A stretch of DNA of 15,317 nucleotides from Cymbomonas tetramitiformis (GCA_001247695.2 LGRX02009820.1:1-15317), one strand, 5' to 3'. Numbered from the stretch's first letter, positions 1-7,921 are shown. Notes: generated by a model not told the origin, from the letters alone. Numbers and translations: made by a program.

Positions 1-75
1 CAAAGGAAGTCCGTCATGCTATTCACAAAGGAAGTCCGTCATGCTATTCACAAAGGAAGTCCGTCATGCTATTCA
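1..75. repeat. 25-bp tandem repeat, three identical copies
   Basis: Three perfect head-to-tail copies (1-25, 26-50, 51-75) of a 25-bp unit beginning CAAAGGAAGTCCGTCATGC. The window opens exactly at a unit boundary, so the array may continue to the left. Short frames across it are by-products of the repeat. Confidence 0.95.
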
Positions 76-360
76 CACACGTTGAGTGGCATGTGGCCCG
101 CCGACAAAAGCCAGCCCACCAGCCCAGTGGATGTGAGAAGCATTCAAGAACAGGGCGGGGCTGTGCTAAGATACCAGTGGCACACACACCTCAAAACCAA
201 TGCAAAGCAGCATGGATGGATGGATGGATGCACCAAACGCAAGACTGCCCAACTTCACACACACTGAACGGCATGAGATCCACCAACAAAAGCCAGCCCA
301 CCATCATCCCAGTGGAGTGAGAAGCATTCAGGAACAGGGCGGGGCCGTGACAAGATACCA
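72..360. repeat. Diverged direct duplication, about 105 bp, period about 182 bp
   Basis: Positions 72-176 and 254-360 align. Shared blocks include TTCACACAC, ACAAAAGCCAGCCCACC, GTGAGAAGCATTCA, GAACAGGGCGGGGC and AAGATACCA, with scattered substitutions and small indels. A GGAT microsatellite lies between them at about 212-230. No gene is supported here. The remainder to about 600 contains only a CGCG/CACA-rich patch near 578-593. Confidence 0.8.
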
Positions 361-711
361 CCCGCTTCGACACATCCCAGACCAAACGCAAAGCGAACGC
401 ATCACAAACACGAATCACAGCTGAAAATGTGGGGTAGCTGGGAGCTCATCCAGCTTTGCACCGCAGGTCCGTCATGGAAATACTCCAATCCGGTGCTCAA
501 GCCCAGACAAGCTAAAGGTTTCAAACCAAACAGGGGATCCCCAGCTGCGGTGCACGCTCCACCCAGGTCTCCCCTACACACACGCGCGCGCGAGCAGCTT
601 GCCGAGGGCACCTGTACTCTATGTGATAGGCTCCAGCAAAGATCACATCCCCTTCAATTTACATGGCATGCAAAATGTAGAGATGTCATGCAGGATCAGG
701 GCAATCCTCAC

Positions 712-810
712 CGCTACCAAAGAGTTCACGAACTGAGTGAAATCGAAGTTCCATAGCTGCCCCCCCATGTTGAACTGCCACAGTTTCTCACACACAGGGG
801 TGTTAATGTG
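712..810 (-). CDS. Exon-like block, possible membrane-channel fragment
   Basis: Read on the minus strand from just after a TAA at 813-811, this open block contains CEKLWQFNMGGQLWNFDFTQ followed by FVNSLVA. It reaches a plausible donor GCG|GTGAGG at 711, and the unspliced frame stops at about 643. The pattern N-F-D-x3-F-x-N-S-L resembles the pore-helix motif of voltage-gated-like cation channels such as two-pore channels. The block is short and this resemblance is weak. It lies downstream, in transcription order, of the other minus-strand exon blocks and could be the C-terminal part of the same gene. The acceptor on its 5' side is not clear. Confidence 0.35.
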
Positions 811-1143
811 TTAGGTGAGATGACATGAATACAAAATAAGAATTGCTGCAGTCCAAGTTTTCCCCGAATGCCACAGAACGAAACGGGTGTGGGCCACGGC
901 CCCAGGTATTGCCATAAACCAGACGACATGAATCGGACCGGGCAGCTCAACAGTGTAAAGCGGGGATCCTTATACGTGATTGTGACGGAGGCATCTCAAC
1001 ATCGTTACTGAGGACTCCATTATCAAAGAAATTCGTAAAAGCAATCAAGTGGGTTGCTGCAGGGCAAACACTGTTGTGCTCCGAATTCAGGAGAGTTTCA
1101 ATGCAAAAAGTACAGGTGGCCCCCACGTTTTAGAGGCATCTGG

Positions 1144-1566
1144 TCACATGTTATACAGTTTGGAGTGACATAAAGTCGGACATGGACTAAGCTGAACAAG
1201 CTGAGGGTGCGGGCTGGCCACCTTGATCGAGATCCCGTACGAGTATTGGTTCACATAGGCCGTCTGAAAGGATTCTCCGACGAACCAGAGGTTTAGTTCA
1301 GAATCGGGCACTTGCAAAATGTTCGCGATCAAGTATCACCGCAGAGCTTTGAAAATATGGGACACATTCGAAAAACCGTATTCCTCGTCTACAGCTCTCA
1401 CTGAGTTTGGCAGATCTGTGCTGGAACCAGGGCTTCAATATCAGAGCAGGGCAACACAATCCTGGCAGGCCACACCAAGGAACCGCTCACAAGGGTACTA
1501 CGTGGGTATCCTGAAGGCGGCCCAGAGATGGCAATCAATGCGCAGAACAGGAGCAAGGATGGTTGC
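1144..1566 (-). CDS. Exon-like blocks of a minus-strand gene, unknown protein
   Basis: A minus-strand frame from about 1566 to 1402 has a hydrophobic run (LLLFCALIAISG) and continues through PARIVLPCSDIEALVPAQIC. Removing an 18-nt candidate intron (1401-1384, GTGAGAGC...ACGAG) keeps the frame open through TVFRMCPIFSKLC. Removing a second candidate of 29 nt (1339-1311, GTGATACT...TGCAAG) joins it in phase to VPDSELNLWFVGESFQTAY and YVNQYSYGISIKVASPHPQ. That frame ends at a TGA at 1144-1146, and a further donor may lie near 1222. The three pieces stay in one frame only if both introns are removed, which supports the model. The 18-nt intron is unusually short and less certain. Product not recognised. 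Confidence 0.5.
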
Positions 1567-1864
1567 AGCTTTCTACCGCGTTGTCATCATAAAAGTCGTA
1601 AATGACGTCGTTGCCCGACGAGCTCCATGCATACACGGCGTCCACCACCAACAAGGCTTCAACCTCTTGTTTCAGTTTGTGACCATGTGGGTTCTGCACA
1701 TAAACCGTTAACTGCCTTAGTTGCATAGACATATCTGGAAAAATAGCTTTTTGTGGGACAGCCCAAAGGATCTGTGATGTGCCACGTGAAAGGAATACTC
1801 GGTAGACATCCCAGAAAGTACTGTCACAGGCTACAGCGTTGTATGCGATACCAAGCTCATTTTT
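1535..1864 (-). CDS. Long exon of a minus-strand gene, unknown protein
   Basis: This is the longest uninterrupted exon-like frame near the left side. It starts after a good acceptor, TCTTTAG|AAAAATGAG, at 1865/1864 and runs about 96 codons to a possible donor at 1576 (GCG|GTAGAAAG), or on to a TGA at 1535-1537. Residues include ACDSTFWDVYRVFLSRGTSQ, MQLRQLTVYVQNPHGHKLKQ, EALLVVDAVYAWSSSGNDVI and YDFYDDNAVE, a mixed globular composition unlike the repeat-derived frames. A short block just upstream (1934 to about 1868, TLAIPCELRCIPGTISAA) is probably the preceding exon. The intron joining them could not be fixed by phase. No family recognised. The plus-strand frame at 1319-1711 is its shadow. 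Confidence 0.6.
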   Translation of the reverse strand, partial: KNELGIAYNAVACDSTFWDVYRVFLSRGTSQILWAVPQKAIFPDMSMQLRQLTVYVQNPHGHKLKQEVEALLVVDAVYAWSSSGNDVIYDFYDDNAVESCNHPCSCSAH

Positions 1865-1954
1865 CTAAAGACTTTGAGATGGCAGCAGAGATGGTGCCAG
1901 GTATACAGCGCAACTCACAGGGGATGGCCAGTGTCTATAGGGTTGGGGACGCTT

Positions 1955-2475
1955 TGGGTTAGGTTAGGGGCACGTTAGGGTCATATTGAAAAACAGGGCA
2001 CACTGTGGCAAGGGGGGAACGGTATAAGGGATGCACTTGGGTGAGTGGCGTATTGGGGCGCGGATTGAATGGGAAAAGGGAAGCATTTAGGTGAGTGGCA
2101 TATTGGAGCGGGGTTGTATGGGATAAGGGATGCATTGGGCGAGTGGCACTTTAGGGTGAAGGAAGAATGAGGGATTAGTGGCAGTAAGCATGGGGCGAGG
2201 GGCGCATAGGGTTGAGGGATACACTATGGAAATTTACGAGTTGAGACGAGGGGTGCACTGGGATGAGAAATGCATTAGGAGAAGTGCGTTAGTGTGGAAG
2301 AAGATTTTGGACGAAGTGGTATATTGGGGTGAAAGACATATTTGGTTGAGGTCACGTCAAATGCTGGGCAAACTGGAGTGAGGGGCATATTGGGGTGACG
2401 GACATATTTGGGTGAATGGCAGATCAGGGTGAAGCAAGTATCGGCATGAGGGGCGCACTGGGGTGACGCACTGTT
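1955..2475. repeat. Degenerate G-rich minisatellite, probably intronic
   Basis: About 520 bp of loosely repeated words of roughly 20-22 bp, built from GGGTGAGTGGC, GCATATTGGGG and GGATGCATT variants. The left edge carries telomere-like words (GGGTTAGG, GTTAGGG). Every minus-strand frame is soon closed by stops. It lies between minus-strand exon blocks on both sides (1534-1934 and 2471-2682), so the simplest reading is a repeat-filled longer intron or an intergenic spacer. Confidence 0.65.
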
Positions 2476-2682
2476 TTCCTGTTCCCATAGTAGAAAGTTA
2501 ATTCGATAATCACACCGGTGACTCGTACATACGGGTAAGTCTCTTTCCCATTGCCGTCTGTGCCCTTCATCTCAGGGCTTGTTTGTCTGTCCAAAAGAAA
2601 CGTCAGTCACTCAATGGTCGACTTATCATACTTGCTTTCCTGCATGTTCAGGTGTGCAGGTGGCAGCATTTCTTGTAAAAAT
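2471..2682 (-). CDS. Two joined exons of a minus-strand gene, unknown protein
   Basis: A minus-strand frame reads LQEMLPPAHLNMQESKYDKS then TIE and stops at a TGA. Removing a 24-nt intron (2610-2587, GTGACTGA...GGACAG, with a CTGAC branch-like motif and a T-rich 3' part) removes that stop. It joins GA|A in phase to TSPEMKGTDGNGKETYPYVR and VTGVIIELTFYYGNRKT. The frame then enters the minisatellite. The join is convincing because intron length, stop removal and codon phase all agree. The 5' limit near 2682 is not fixed. Product unknown; the second exon looks like a beta-rich soluble domain. Confidence 0.6.
2587..2610 (-). other. Ultrashort intron, 24 nt
   Basis: GTGACTGA...GGACAG with a CTGAC motif and TTTCTTTT before the acceptor. 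Removal deletes an in-frame TGA and joins GA|A in phase. Confidence 0.7.
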
Positions 2683-2753
2683 CAGAGTCCGTATTTCTTG
2701 TGACCTCAAAAAACAAGTGCACACGCTGGAAACGACTCCTGAGGCACTGATCG

Positions 2754-3045
2754 CTACGGAAAAGGTCTAGCTGCGGCAACAGTGGTACTAGCATACAAGT
2801 CGAAACTGCATCCACAGAGACGTGTTTCCACTATGAAGACGTACTTGCTGTCCAAGTCTACCCCTGCAATCTCCAGAATCCGATAGATGGGAAGGAAAAT
2901 AAACTCGTCGTCTTCAAAAACTTCATAATCCTGGGAAAGCACCGCCAAGAGTTCGCATTACATGGCAAGATTCCAAAACCCCGTGCACTTGTCCAACTAA
3001 GCACTCGTAATAGAACCCACCACAAACTTAGTTTCGACTCACCTC
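2754..3045 (-). CDS. Exons of a minus-strand gene, acidic region, unknown protein
   Basis: A frame containing LLFDYADHKYNGNGYEG reaches a strong donor GAG|GTGAGT at 3042. A 39-nt intron (3042-3004) leads to a 14-codon exon (CLVGQVHGVLESCH). A 31-nt intron (2961-2931, GTAATGCG...TCCCAG) then joins in phase to DYEVFEDDEFIFLPIYRILE and IAGVDLDSKYVFIVETRLCG. A last 26-nt candidate intron (2796-2771, GTATGCTA...CCGCAG) would give an immediate TAG after CSFDF. Without it the frame runs to a TAG at 2754. This could be the end of one gene or an alternative 3' exon. Phases agree across all joins, but the 39-nt intron has a purine-rich acceptor. Confidence 0.5.
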
Positions 3046-3531
3046 GTTTTTTTCATCCTTTCTTCGTACAGTTGTTGGTGGCCTTGTTCCTTCGTAACCA
3101 TTACCATTATACTTGTGATCTGCATAATCAAATAGGAGTATTATTTCATTCAGGCAGTTCTTCAAGAGTCTTATACCCAGAACTCGGCGCTCGTGCTTCT
3201 CCCCGCAGCTACTGGATATAGCGTGCAGATGAATTGACTCCACCTTGGGTACCGTATCGGAAACAGGATCCACGCGATTACAAGTCGGTTTTAGGCTGTG
3301 AGAACTTGCACATATTCTGGCATGTGAGGTGATAGCTTGCCATCCGGTTCGGTGCAAACCGATTAGGGGCCAGCACACCCCACAGCACCTTTGAGCTTGC
3401 GAACAGCAAGTATGAGTAAGACCGAACGAGGGACGGATGTCCATGACGCCTTCAGTTACCATCAAATCCCAGCAGCACTTCTTGACAGCGACGAGGCCAG
3501 TACGCCACACTCTAGAATACTCGAAACGCAT
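3028..3531 (-). CDS. 167-codon open frame, coding assignment ambiguous
   Basis: An uninterrupted minus-strand frame from 3531 with MRFEYSRVWRTGLVAVKKCC near its start and GIRLLKNCLNEIILLFDYAD near its end. The N-terminal and C-terminal parts fit the exon chains on either side. For the middle an alternative exists: removing a 29-nt candidate intron (3478-3450, GTGCTGCT...CTGAAG) leads into SYLLFASSKVLWGVLAPNRF and MASYHLTCQNMCKFSQPKTD, which also looks coding. I cannot decide between an unspliced exon and a spliced middle from sequence alone. Confidence 0.45.
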   Translation of the reverse strand: MRFEYSRVWRTGLVAVKKCCWDLMVTEGVMDIRPSFGLTHTCCSQAQRCCGVCWPLIGLHRTGWQAITSHARICASSHSLKPTCNRVDPVSDTVPKVESIHLHAISSSCGEKHERRVLGIRLLKNCLNEIILLFDYADHKYNGNGYEGTRPPTTVRRKDEKNEVSRN

Positions 3532-3541
3532 CGCCCGCTCA

Positions 3542-3574
3542 CTGATCGCATCGCGTTCTGAGACTTCTCAAAAC
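3542..3574 (-). other. Short intron, 33 nt
   Basis: GTTTTGAG...GATCAG. It carries an in-frame TGA right after the hydrophobic LLIFL. Removal joins CT|T to ERAMRFEYSRVW without a frame change. Confidence 0.5.
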
Positions 3575-3813
3575 AGAAAGATCAATAGCGCGAATAGATT
3601 GCGGGCAAGCAAAAGTGCTGTTGCGATATATACAAAGTTGTGGGGCCAGTAAGACTTGTCAAATGTGAACTCGGCTGAACAAAGAAGATTTATCATACCT
3701 AGGACCAAAGTCAAGTTTTCCGCGCCATAGAAGAAGCTGTTCTGCTCCGCAATGCAATAACACCGTCCGAGATGCTTCGAATATTCCGAGTCGTCAAGAC
3801 AACTATCCGCCAT
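3542..3813 (-). CDS. Exons with a Cys-rich stretch and a transmembrane segment
   Basis: The first exon reads MADSCLDDSEYSKHLGRCYC then IAEQNSFFYGAENLTLVL. It ends at CTAG|GTATGATA. Removing 24 nt (3698-3675, ending TTGTTCAG) gives AEFTFDKSYWPHNFVYIATA followed by LLLARNLFALLIF, a hydrophobic segment likely to cross a membrane. A 33-nt intron (3574-3542) removes an in-frame TGA and joins to the exon beginning ERAMRFEYSRVW at 3541. The 24-nt piece has no stop and is a multiple of three, so it could be retained. The ATG shown may be internal, because the frame is also open upstream (ARILCRCDRRTAAFEAKD). Probably the continuation of the membrane-protein gene starting at 5737. Confidence 0.6.
3675..3698 (-). 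other. Ultrashort intron, 24 nt
   Basis: GTATGATA...GTTCAG, with the same GTATGA 5' end as the intron beginning at 4872. In-frame and without a stop, so retention is possible. Confidence 0.55.
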
Positions 3814-3940
3814 ATCTTTTGCTTCAAAGGCTGCGGTTCGACGGTCACAACGACATAAAATTCGAGCGACGTAGCAGGATCAAAGGCACACTAACAATTA
3901 CATTTTTCTCCTTGAGATGGGTAGTTCTAAATACCCTCTA

Positions 3941-5737
3941 GCCCAGCTTCTCGCTTAGAAACACAAATTCGACAAATCGATGTAAGTGCGCAGCGTTTTT
4001 TAGTACCTCAAATCTGCCCGTGAATCAGCTGTTTTAACTGCTTGTAAACCAAAAAAACTGAAGAGCTGAGGAACGCAGGAAAAAAGACAGTGGAAAGTCA
4101 CCAGTGCGGTCACAGGCATCCTCCTCGGAGTCTAGCACAAAATAAGCCACAACGTTCTCATTCGCGATAGTTTTGACGAAGATTTCACCATCAGATTTCG
4201 TCCATATCTGTGAAGAGGGAAGAATATTAAGCCTAACATCGTGCCACTCGAAAGCGGAGTGGCCTTATGCAAGCCATCAAACCACAAAACAAACAGTCGT
4301 CGGCACTTCAAAGTGGATGGAACTCTAGGCGTGAGCATTTACATATAATGACGCACCCCACTTGCGCCATGCACAAACATAAGAGGCGCTAGAAACCCGG
4401 GCCGAGTTTCAAGGGTCCGCAAAATGTTGTGAAGAAGACATGGCATAGAAAACCCAACAGGTGGGCTGGAAAGTTGTAATATGAGAAACACCTGATCTTC
4501 ATCAAGTGCGTTGCAGTTGACGTCGTAGTATGTGTACGCGTCTGAGTACTGCGCACAACCACGGTCAGTTGCAAAAACAAACGGTTGTGTCCTCTGCCGA
4601 CCTTCTTCCTCTTTCAGGGCTACGTCGGTCTAGCATCTAGGAATGAGAGGGACATTTCCAACTGTCGAGTTGTGCAGTCCATAGAAGGCCTGGTGTTTCG
4701 AACCTGAAAATTGTAGTCAGAGTTCTCACAGAATTTGTATGTAGAACCATTTGCCGCTTCAAATCCTGCATAAAACTCGTCCTGCAAAAACTTGCTGCAT
4801 TATCAGAAAATGTGTGCTCAGAAGAAGAGCTTAAGTCCGACGGATTGTGACAGGCAAGCAGGAATTTCATACCTGAAACTGGGAGAAGTCGACCGCAGGG
4901 TCAACGCCATCGTAATATGATTGAATGTAAGGTGTAACGAGTCCAATTACAGGCTGCAAAATCGTAGAACACGCATCTCGGTTATGAACTAGCGAGATGG
5001 GAACTCCTCACAACCAGACGAAATACACAGCTTGGGTGAGTAGGCCATACCGAAGCCACTAAATATTGTTGATCAATAATGAGTAATATCACGATGTACA
5101 CCACTGATAAAGCTGCAAGCACATAATATAAGATCCCCTGTATAACCGAAAACGCCCGGTTATTCTAAGAGGGATCCCTTTACACTGTAAGAACAACATC
5201 ACATTCTATAGCTCCAATCCAAAGCTGTACGCAATTTTCGTGAGATGCATCCTTGCTACTTCGCCTCGTTTGAAAATTTCTGGATTTCACGACCTTCACC
5301 CACGATGGGATTGTGCACGGATGCAGACACGTTGGGATTGTGTACGGTAACAAACATTAAATGAGTGAATAAAGGTGGCAGCAGCAACACGGCACTTGCT
5401 GAAAACATGAACGTCAAATATGCACGAGTCGAATCATGTTCACACAGGTGCTTTAACGCAGCAAACGTAATATAATGGACCACAAAAGTGAAGGCCCAGG
5501 TATCGCCGCTGGCGGAGAACGGCGTCGTTCACACGAAATAGTGAAAGTTATCATTGTGCCAACCAATATATACTTGCACACAGAGCCGAAGCAACAAAAG
5601 AGTAAGGTGATCGTGAAAAACATTTTGAATGTCTCCCAATCGCGCACCAGTTTCCAGTCGATAATCTTGACTGATCTCTCAGTCGAGAAACCGACGTGAG
5701 GCTCAATCAACTTCAACATCTTTGTCGTCCACTTCAT
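3941..5737 (-). CDS. Multi-exon gene for a multi-pass membrane protein, family unknown
   Basis: The start is the ATG at 5737 in a good context (CACCATGA), giving MKWTTKMLKL. Hydrophobic segments lie at about residues 39-67, 72-86, 99-122 and 173-197. A long Cys- and aromatic-rich region follows: PVIGLVTPYIQSYYDG, DEFYAGFEAANGSTYKFC, FYGLHNST (N-glycosylation sequon), DRGCAQYSDAYTYYDVNC, SSIHFEVPTTVC, NENVVAYFVLDSEEDACD. This suggests an extracytoplasmic domain. My exon model is 5737-5535, 5508-5319, 5293-5186, 5164-5029, 5003-4873, 4781-4730, 4703-4663, 4629-4492, 4465-4440, 4388-4343, 4324-4291, 4263-4089, 4065-4039, and 4013 to about 3941. Best-supported introns are those at 5534, 4729, 4662, 4491, 4290, 4088 and 4038. 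Those at 5318, 5185, 5028, 4872, 4439 and 4342 are less sure. Unspliced, no frame is long. A receptor, channel or transporter is possible, but nothing diagnostic was recognised. Confidence 0.65.
4014..4038 (-). other. Ultrashort intron, 25 nt
   Basis: GTTAAAAC...GGGCAG with an internal CTGAT. Splicing joins CA|A and avoids a TGA, continuing into FEVLKNAAHLHRFVEF. Confidence 0.6.
4066..4088 (-). other. Ultrashort intron, 23 nt
   Basis: GTCTTTTT...CCTCAG, very pyrimidine-rich. The junction CT|C leads from DRTGDFP into SSVFLVYKQ. Confidence 0.55.
4264..4290 (-). other. Ultrashort intron, 27 nt
   Basis: GTTTTGTG...CATAAG. It contains an in-frame TGA that splicing removes. The junction T|GC restores Cys between EVPTTV and HSAFEWHDV. 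Confidence 0.6.
4466..4491 (-). other. Ultrashort intron, 26 nt
   Basis: GTGTTTCT...TTCCAG with TTACAAC before a T-rich acceptor. It splits between codons, after NALDEDQ and before PTCWVFYA. Confidence 0.7.
4630..4662 (-). other. Short intron, 33 nt, with an alternative 26-nt acceptor
   Basis: GTTGGAAA...TGCTAG. Removing 33 nt opens the next 46 codons (TDVALKEEEGRQRTQPFVF onward). The AG at 4637 would give a 26-nt intron but leads to an early TGA unless another intron follows. Confidence 0.6.
4704..4729 (-). other. Ultrashort intron, 26 nt
   Basis: GTGAGAAC...TTTCAG with an internal CTGAC, a good match to a branch site. Splicing joins T|GT (Cys) between STYKF and SKHQAFYGLHNST. Confidence 0.75.
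5509..5534 (-). other. Ultrashort intron, 26 nt
   Basis: GTGTGAAC...CGCCAG. Splicing joins TC|C (Ser68) and carries the frame from MITFTI into GDTWAFTFVVHYITF, preserving a hydrophobic protein. Unspliced, the frame ends at 5453. Confidence 0.7.
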
Positions 5738-6098
5738 GGTGGTGTCTTGGCGAATTCAACGGCGTAGGTGCAATATGTATATCCAGAGATTAAACACACC
5801 TCCGCTTCTATCCAGAGCTTAAACGCCCCTCCCCTTCAATACCAAACAATTTTTTTGCACAGGATTCTCCATCCTTCGCACAGGACAGAATCCATCCAAA
5901 GTTCCAAACTGAAAGATCCAAACCGCAACCGAACGGGTGTCCTCTCTCGAATCACGCGTACTCGAAATCCATCCTTTAACCTTACGGCTTACGTTAGCTT
6001 AGAGCCAACAAAATCCATCCAACCGCTCGCCCTCGCGCTCGGTCATACACACACGACAACGACTCAAGTGTCAAGACCCAATTCGCTCGACTGCATGA
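5738..6098. other. Upstream region of the minus-strand gene, no gene seen
   Basis: Repeated ATCCA/CAAA words and ordinary composition. It should hold the promoter of the minus-strand gene starting at 5737, but no core-promoter element stands out. The plus-strand frame through here runs into the microsatellite and is not convincing. Confidence 0.4.
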
Positions 6099-6255
6099 GG
6101 ATGACAATGACAATGACAATGACAATGACAAATCACAAATCACAAATCACAAATCACAAATCACAATCACAATCACAATGCCAATGACAATGCCAATCAC
6201 AATGCCAATCACAATGCCAATGACAATGACAATGCCAATCACAATGACAATGACA

Positions 6256-6319
<64 letters not shown>

Positions 6320-6330
6320 TAATGATAATG
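6099..6330. repeat. Compound microsatellite: CAATGA, AAATCAC and GATGAC blocks
   Basis: Successive blocks of (GACAAT)n, (AAATCAC)n at about 6130-6165, mixed AATCAC/AATGCC hexamers, and about ten perfect GATGAC hexamers at about 6252-6317. Because the period is a multiple of three, frames on both strands give long dipeptide runs (MT, IV, HR). These are not genes. Confidence 0.95.
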
Positions 6331-7267
6331 ACAAGCGAAGGGGAGACACCGCACCGTGACGAGAGGATTGTCAATTTTTTTTAAATTTTTTCAACCTAGG
6401 TACGATGGTTGAAAACTGCCCAAGCAAGCGAAGGGGAGGCACCGTGACGAGAGGATTTTCAATTTTTCAATTTTTTCCAACCTAGGTGCGGAGAGTGAAA
6501 ACTGTCCAAGCAAGCGAAGGGGAGGCACTGCGACGAGAGTATTTTCATTTTTTTCAACCTAGGTACGGAGGTTGAAAAACTGCCCAAGCAAGCGAAAGGG
6601 AGGCACTTGCTGGATGTGACACACCGACAGTTTAATCTGTCACTTGTCACTTCCTAAAGTAGGCTGGGTGACCGTCACAAGTAGTCGGGAAACTCCCGTT
6701 AATATTTATGTGTATCTCTCTTTTATAAAACTGACTTTTACGGTTCTGATCCCGAAACCCTTAACTCGGGGTTTATTTCCAGTTATCATACCTGCGCAGA
6801 TATATAGTTCGGAGTGAATAACTATGATAACTGACAGCACTGTAACGAGAGGATTTTCATTTTTTTCAGTTTTTTCAACCTAGGCACGGAGGTTGAAAAC
6901 TGCCCAAGCAAGCGAAGGGGAGGCACCGTGACGAGAGGATTTTCAATTTTTTCAATTTTTTCAACCTACGTACGGAGGTTGAAAACTGCCCAAGCAAGCG
7001 AAGGAGGCACCGACGAGAGGATTTTCAATTTTCCAGCTTTTTTCAACCTAGGCACGGAGGTTGAAAACTCCAAGCAAGCGAAGGGGAGGCACCGTGACGA
7101 GAGGATTTTCAATTTTTTCGTATTTTTTTCAACCTAGGTACGAGAGTGAAAACTGCCCAAGCAAGCGAAGAGCAGGCACCGTGAGGAGGGGATTTTCAAT
7201 TTTCCCAATTTTTTCAACCTAGGTACGGAGGTTGAAAACTGCCCAAGCAAGCGAAGGGGAGGCACCG
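6331..7267. repeat. Tandem array of about 80-92-bp units with a hairpin in each
   Basis: About nine imperfect units, counting CAAGCGAAGGGGAGGCAC words near 6331, 6425, 6511, 6589, 6909, 6995, 7075, 7162 and 7247. Each holds CGTGACGAGAGGATTTTCA, a T-rich run, and TTCAACCT...AGGTTGAA, an 8-10-bp inverted repeat around AGGTACGG. The array is interrupted at 6607-6840. Frames through it are short and repeat-derived. Confidence 0.9.
6607..6840. mobile_element. 234-bp insertion inside the tandem array, possible short transposon
   Basis: Unique sequence splits one array unit after GGCAC and resumes with GCAC|TGTAACGAGAGG, so GCAC (6603-6606 and 6837-6840) may be a target duplication. It carries a perfect 11-bp inverted repeat, CAGTTATCATA (6780-6790) with TATGATAACTG (6823-6833), and the palindrome GTGACCGTCAC. 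No coding frame. The outer ends share only TGCTG when one is inverted, so the class is unclear. Confidence 0.5.
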
Positions 7268-7382
7268 TTATTGCTAATGGTATTGTAGAACTCGCCTGAA
7301 TTTTGGATAACCTTGCTCTTAGATTTGTTCTGACGTTCTCCCAATTTACCGTAGAGTATATTTTGCATGTCTTTAGAGACCA

Positions 7383-7660
7383 AGGCACGGTATCGATAAC
7401 TGCCGATAACTGATATATCGATATATCGGTAATATCGCTATCAATCGATACCTTTTTATGTCGGTATCGGAATATCACTATCGACTAATACTGCATTGCG
7501 TACTATTGGTATCGACTAATAGGTTGAGGACGAATATTGCAATCGACTAATGCCACGTTTGCACTTATCGGTATCAACTGATACCAAATCCATGACATAT
7601 CGGAAATAATATCGGAAAATCGGAAAATCGGAAAATCGGTATCGATCTTTGGATCGCACT
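7383..7660. repeat. Degenerate GGTATCGATA / ATCGGTATCG-rich stretch
   Basis: Many variants of TATCGATA, TATCGGTATCG and ATCGACTAAT, ending in four consecutive (A)ATCGGAAA words at about 7597-7638. The same CGATAAC word recurs in three 11-bp steps at about 11028-11055. No gene seen in 7270-7780. Confidence 0.7.
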
Positions 7661-7780
7661 CCACTCTGCTTTCATTCGTCCATATTGCCATTCTCCTATG
7701 GCGTTAAGGTTTCATCGACTTACGGAATGAGTGTGTGATTTTCGGACCCATCAAAGCATCGATCCGCCCCTTGCCACCCC

Positions 7781-7921
7781 ATAACAAGCATGATTTCCAT
7801 GAATTTCACTACTGTACCTCACCCTGCCTTCGCCCCCCCCTTCGCCCCCGCTCCCCTTACGACCTCAAGACTTCGTCGGGTGGGCAAATTAAGTTGATAT
7901 ATGGATTCCTCGCTAAAAAGT
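7781..7921. repeat. Dispersed repeat, copy 1 (141 bp)
   Basis: Begins ATAACAAGCATGATTTCCAT and ends CTCGCTAAAAAGT. Nearly identical to 11381-11516 in the same orientation. The main difference is a 5-nt insertion after CACTAC. Confidence 0.9.

Noticed and set aside
427..756. 109-codon plus-strand frame
   Set aside because: Composition follows CA/CG-rich repeats and no domain is seen. It also overlaps the minus-strand block at 712-810.
1319..1711. 130-codon plus-strand frame
   Set aside because: It overlaps, in antisense, exon blocks with better composition and good splice sites. It looks like their shadow.
1955..1982. Possible internal telomere (GGGTTAGG and GTTAGGG words)
   Set aside because: Only a few irregular words at the edge of a degenerate G-rich minisatellite; no run of perfect telomeric units.
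4637..4870. 77-codon unspliced minus-strand frame across the 4704-4872 region
   Set aside because: Its frame does not continue into the neighbouring exons. The spliced alternative through DEFYAGF and FYGLHNST keeps phase on both sides.
6147..6384. Long dipeptide-repeat frames on both strands (MT, IV and HR runs)
   Set aside because: They are translations of the hexanucleotide microsatellite. Its period, a multiple of three, keeps every frame open.
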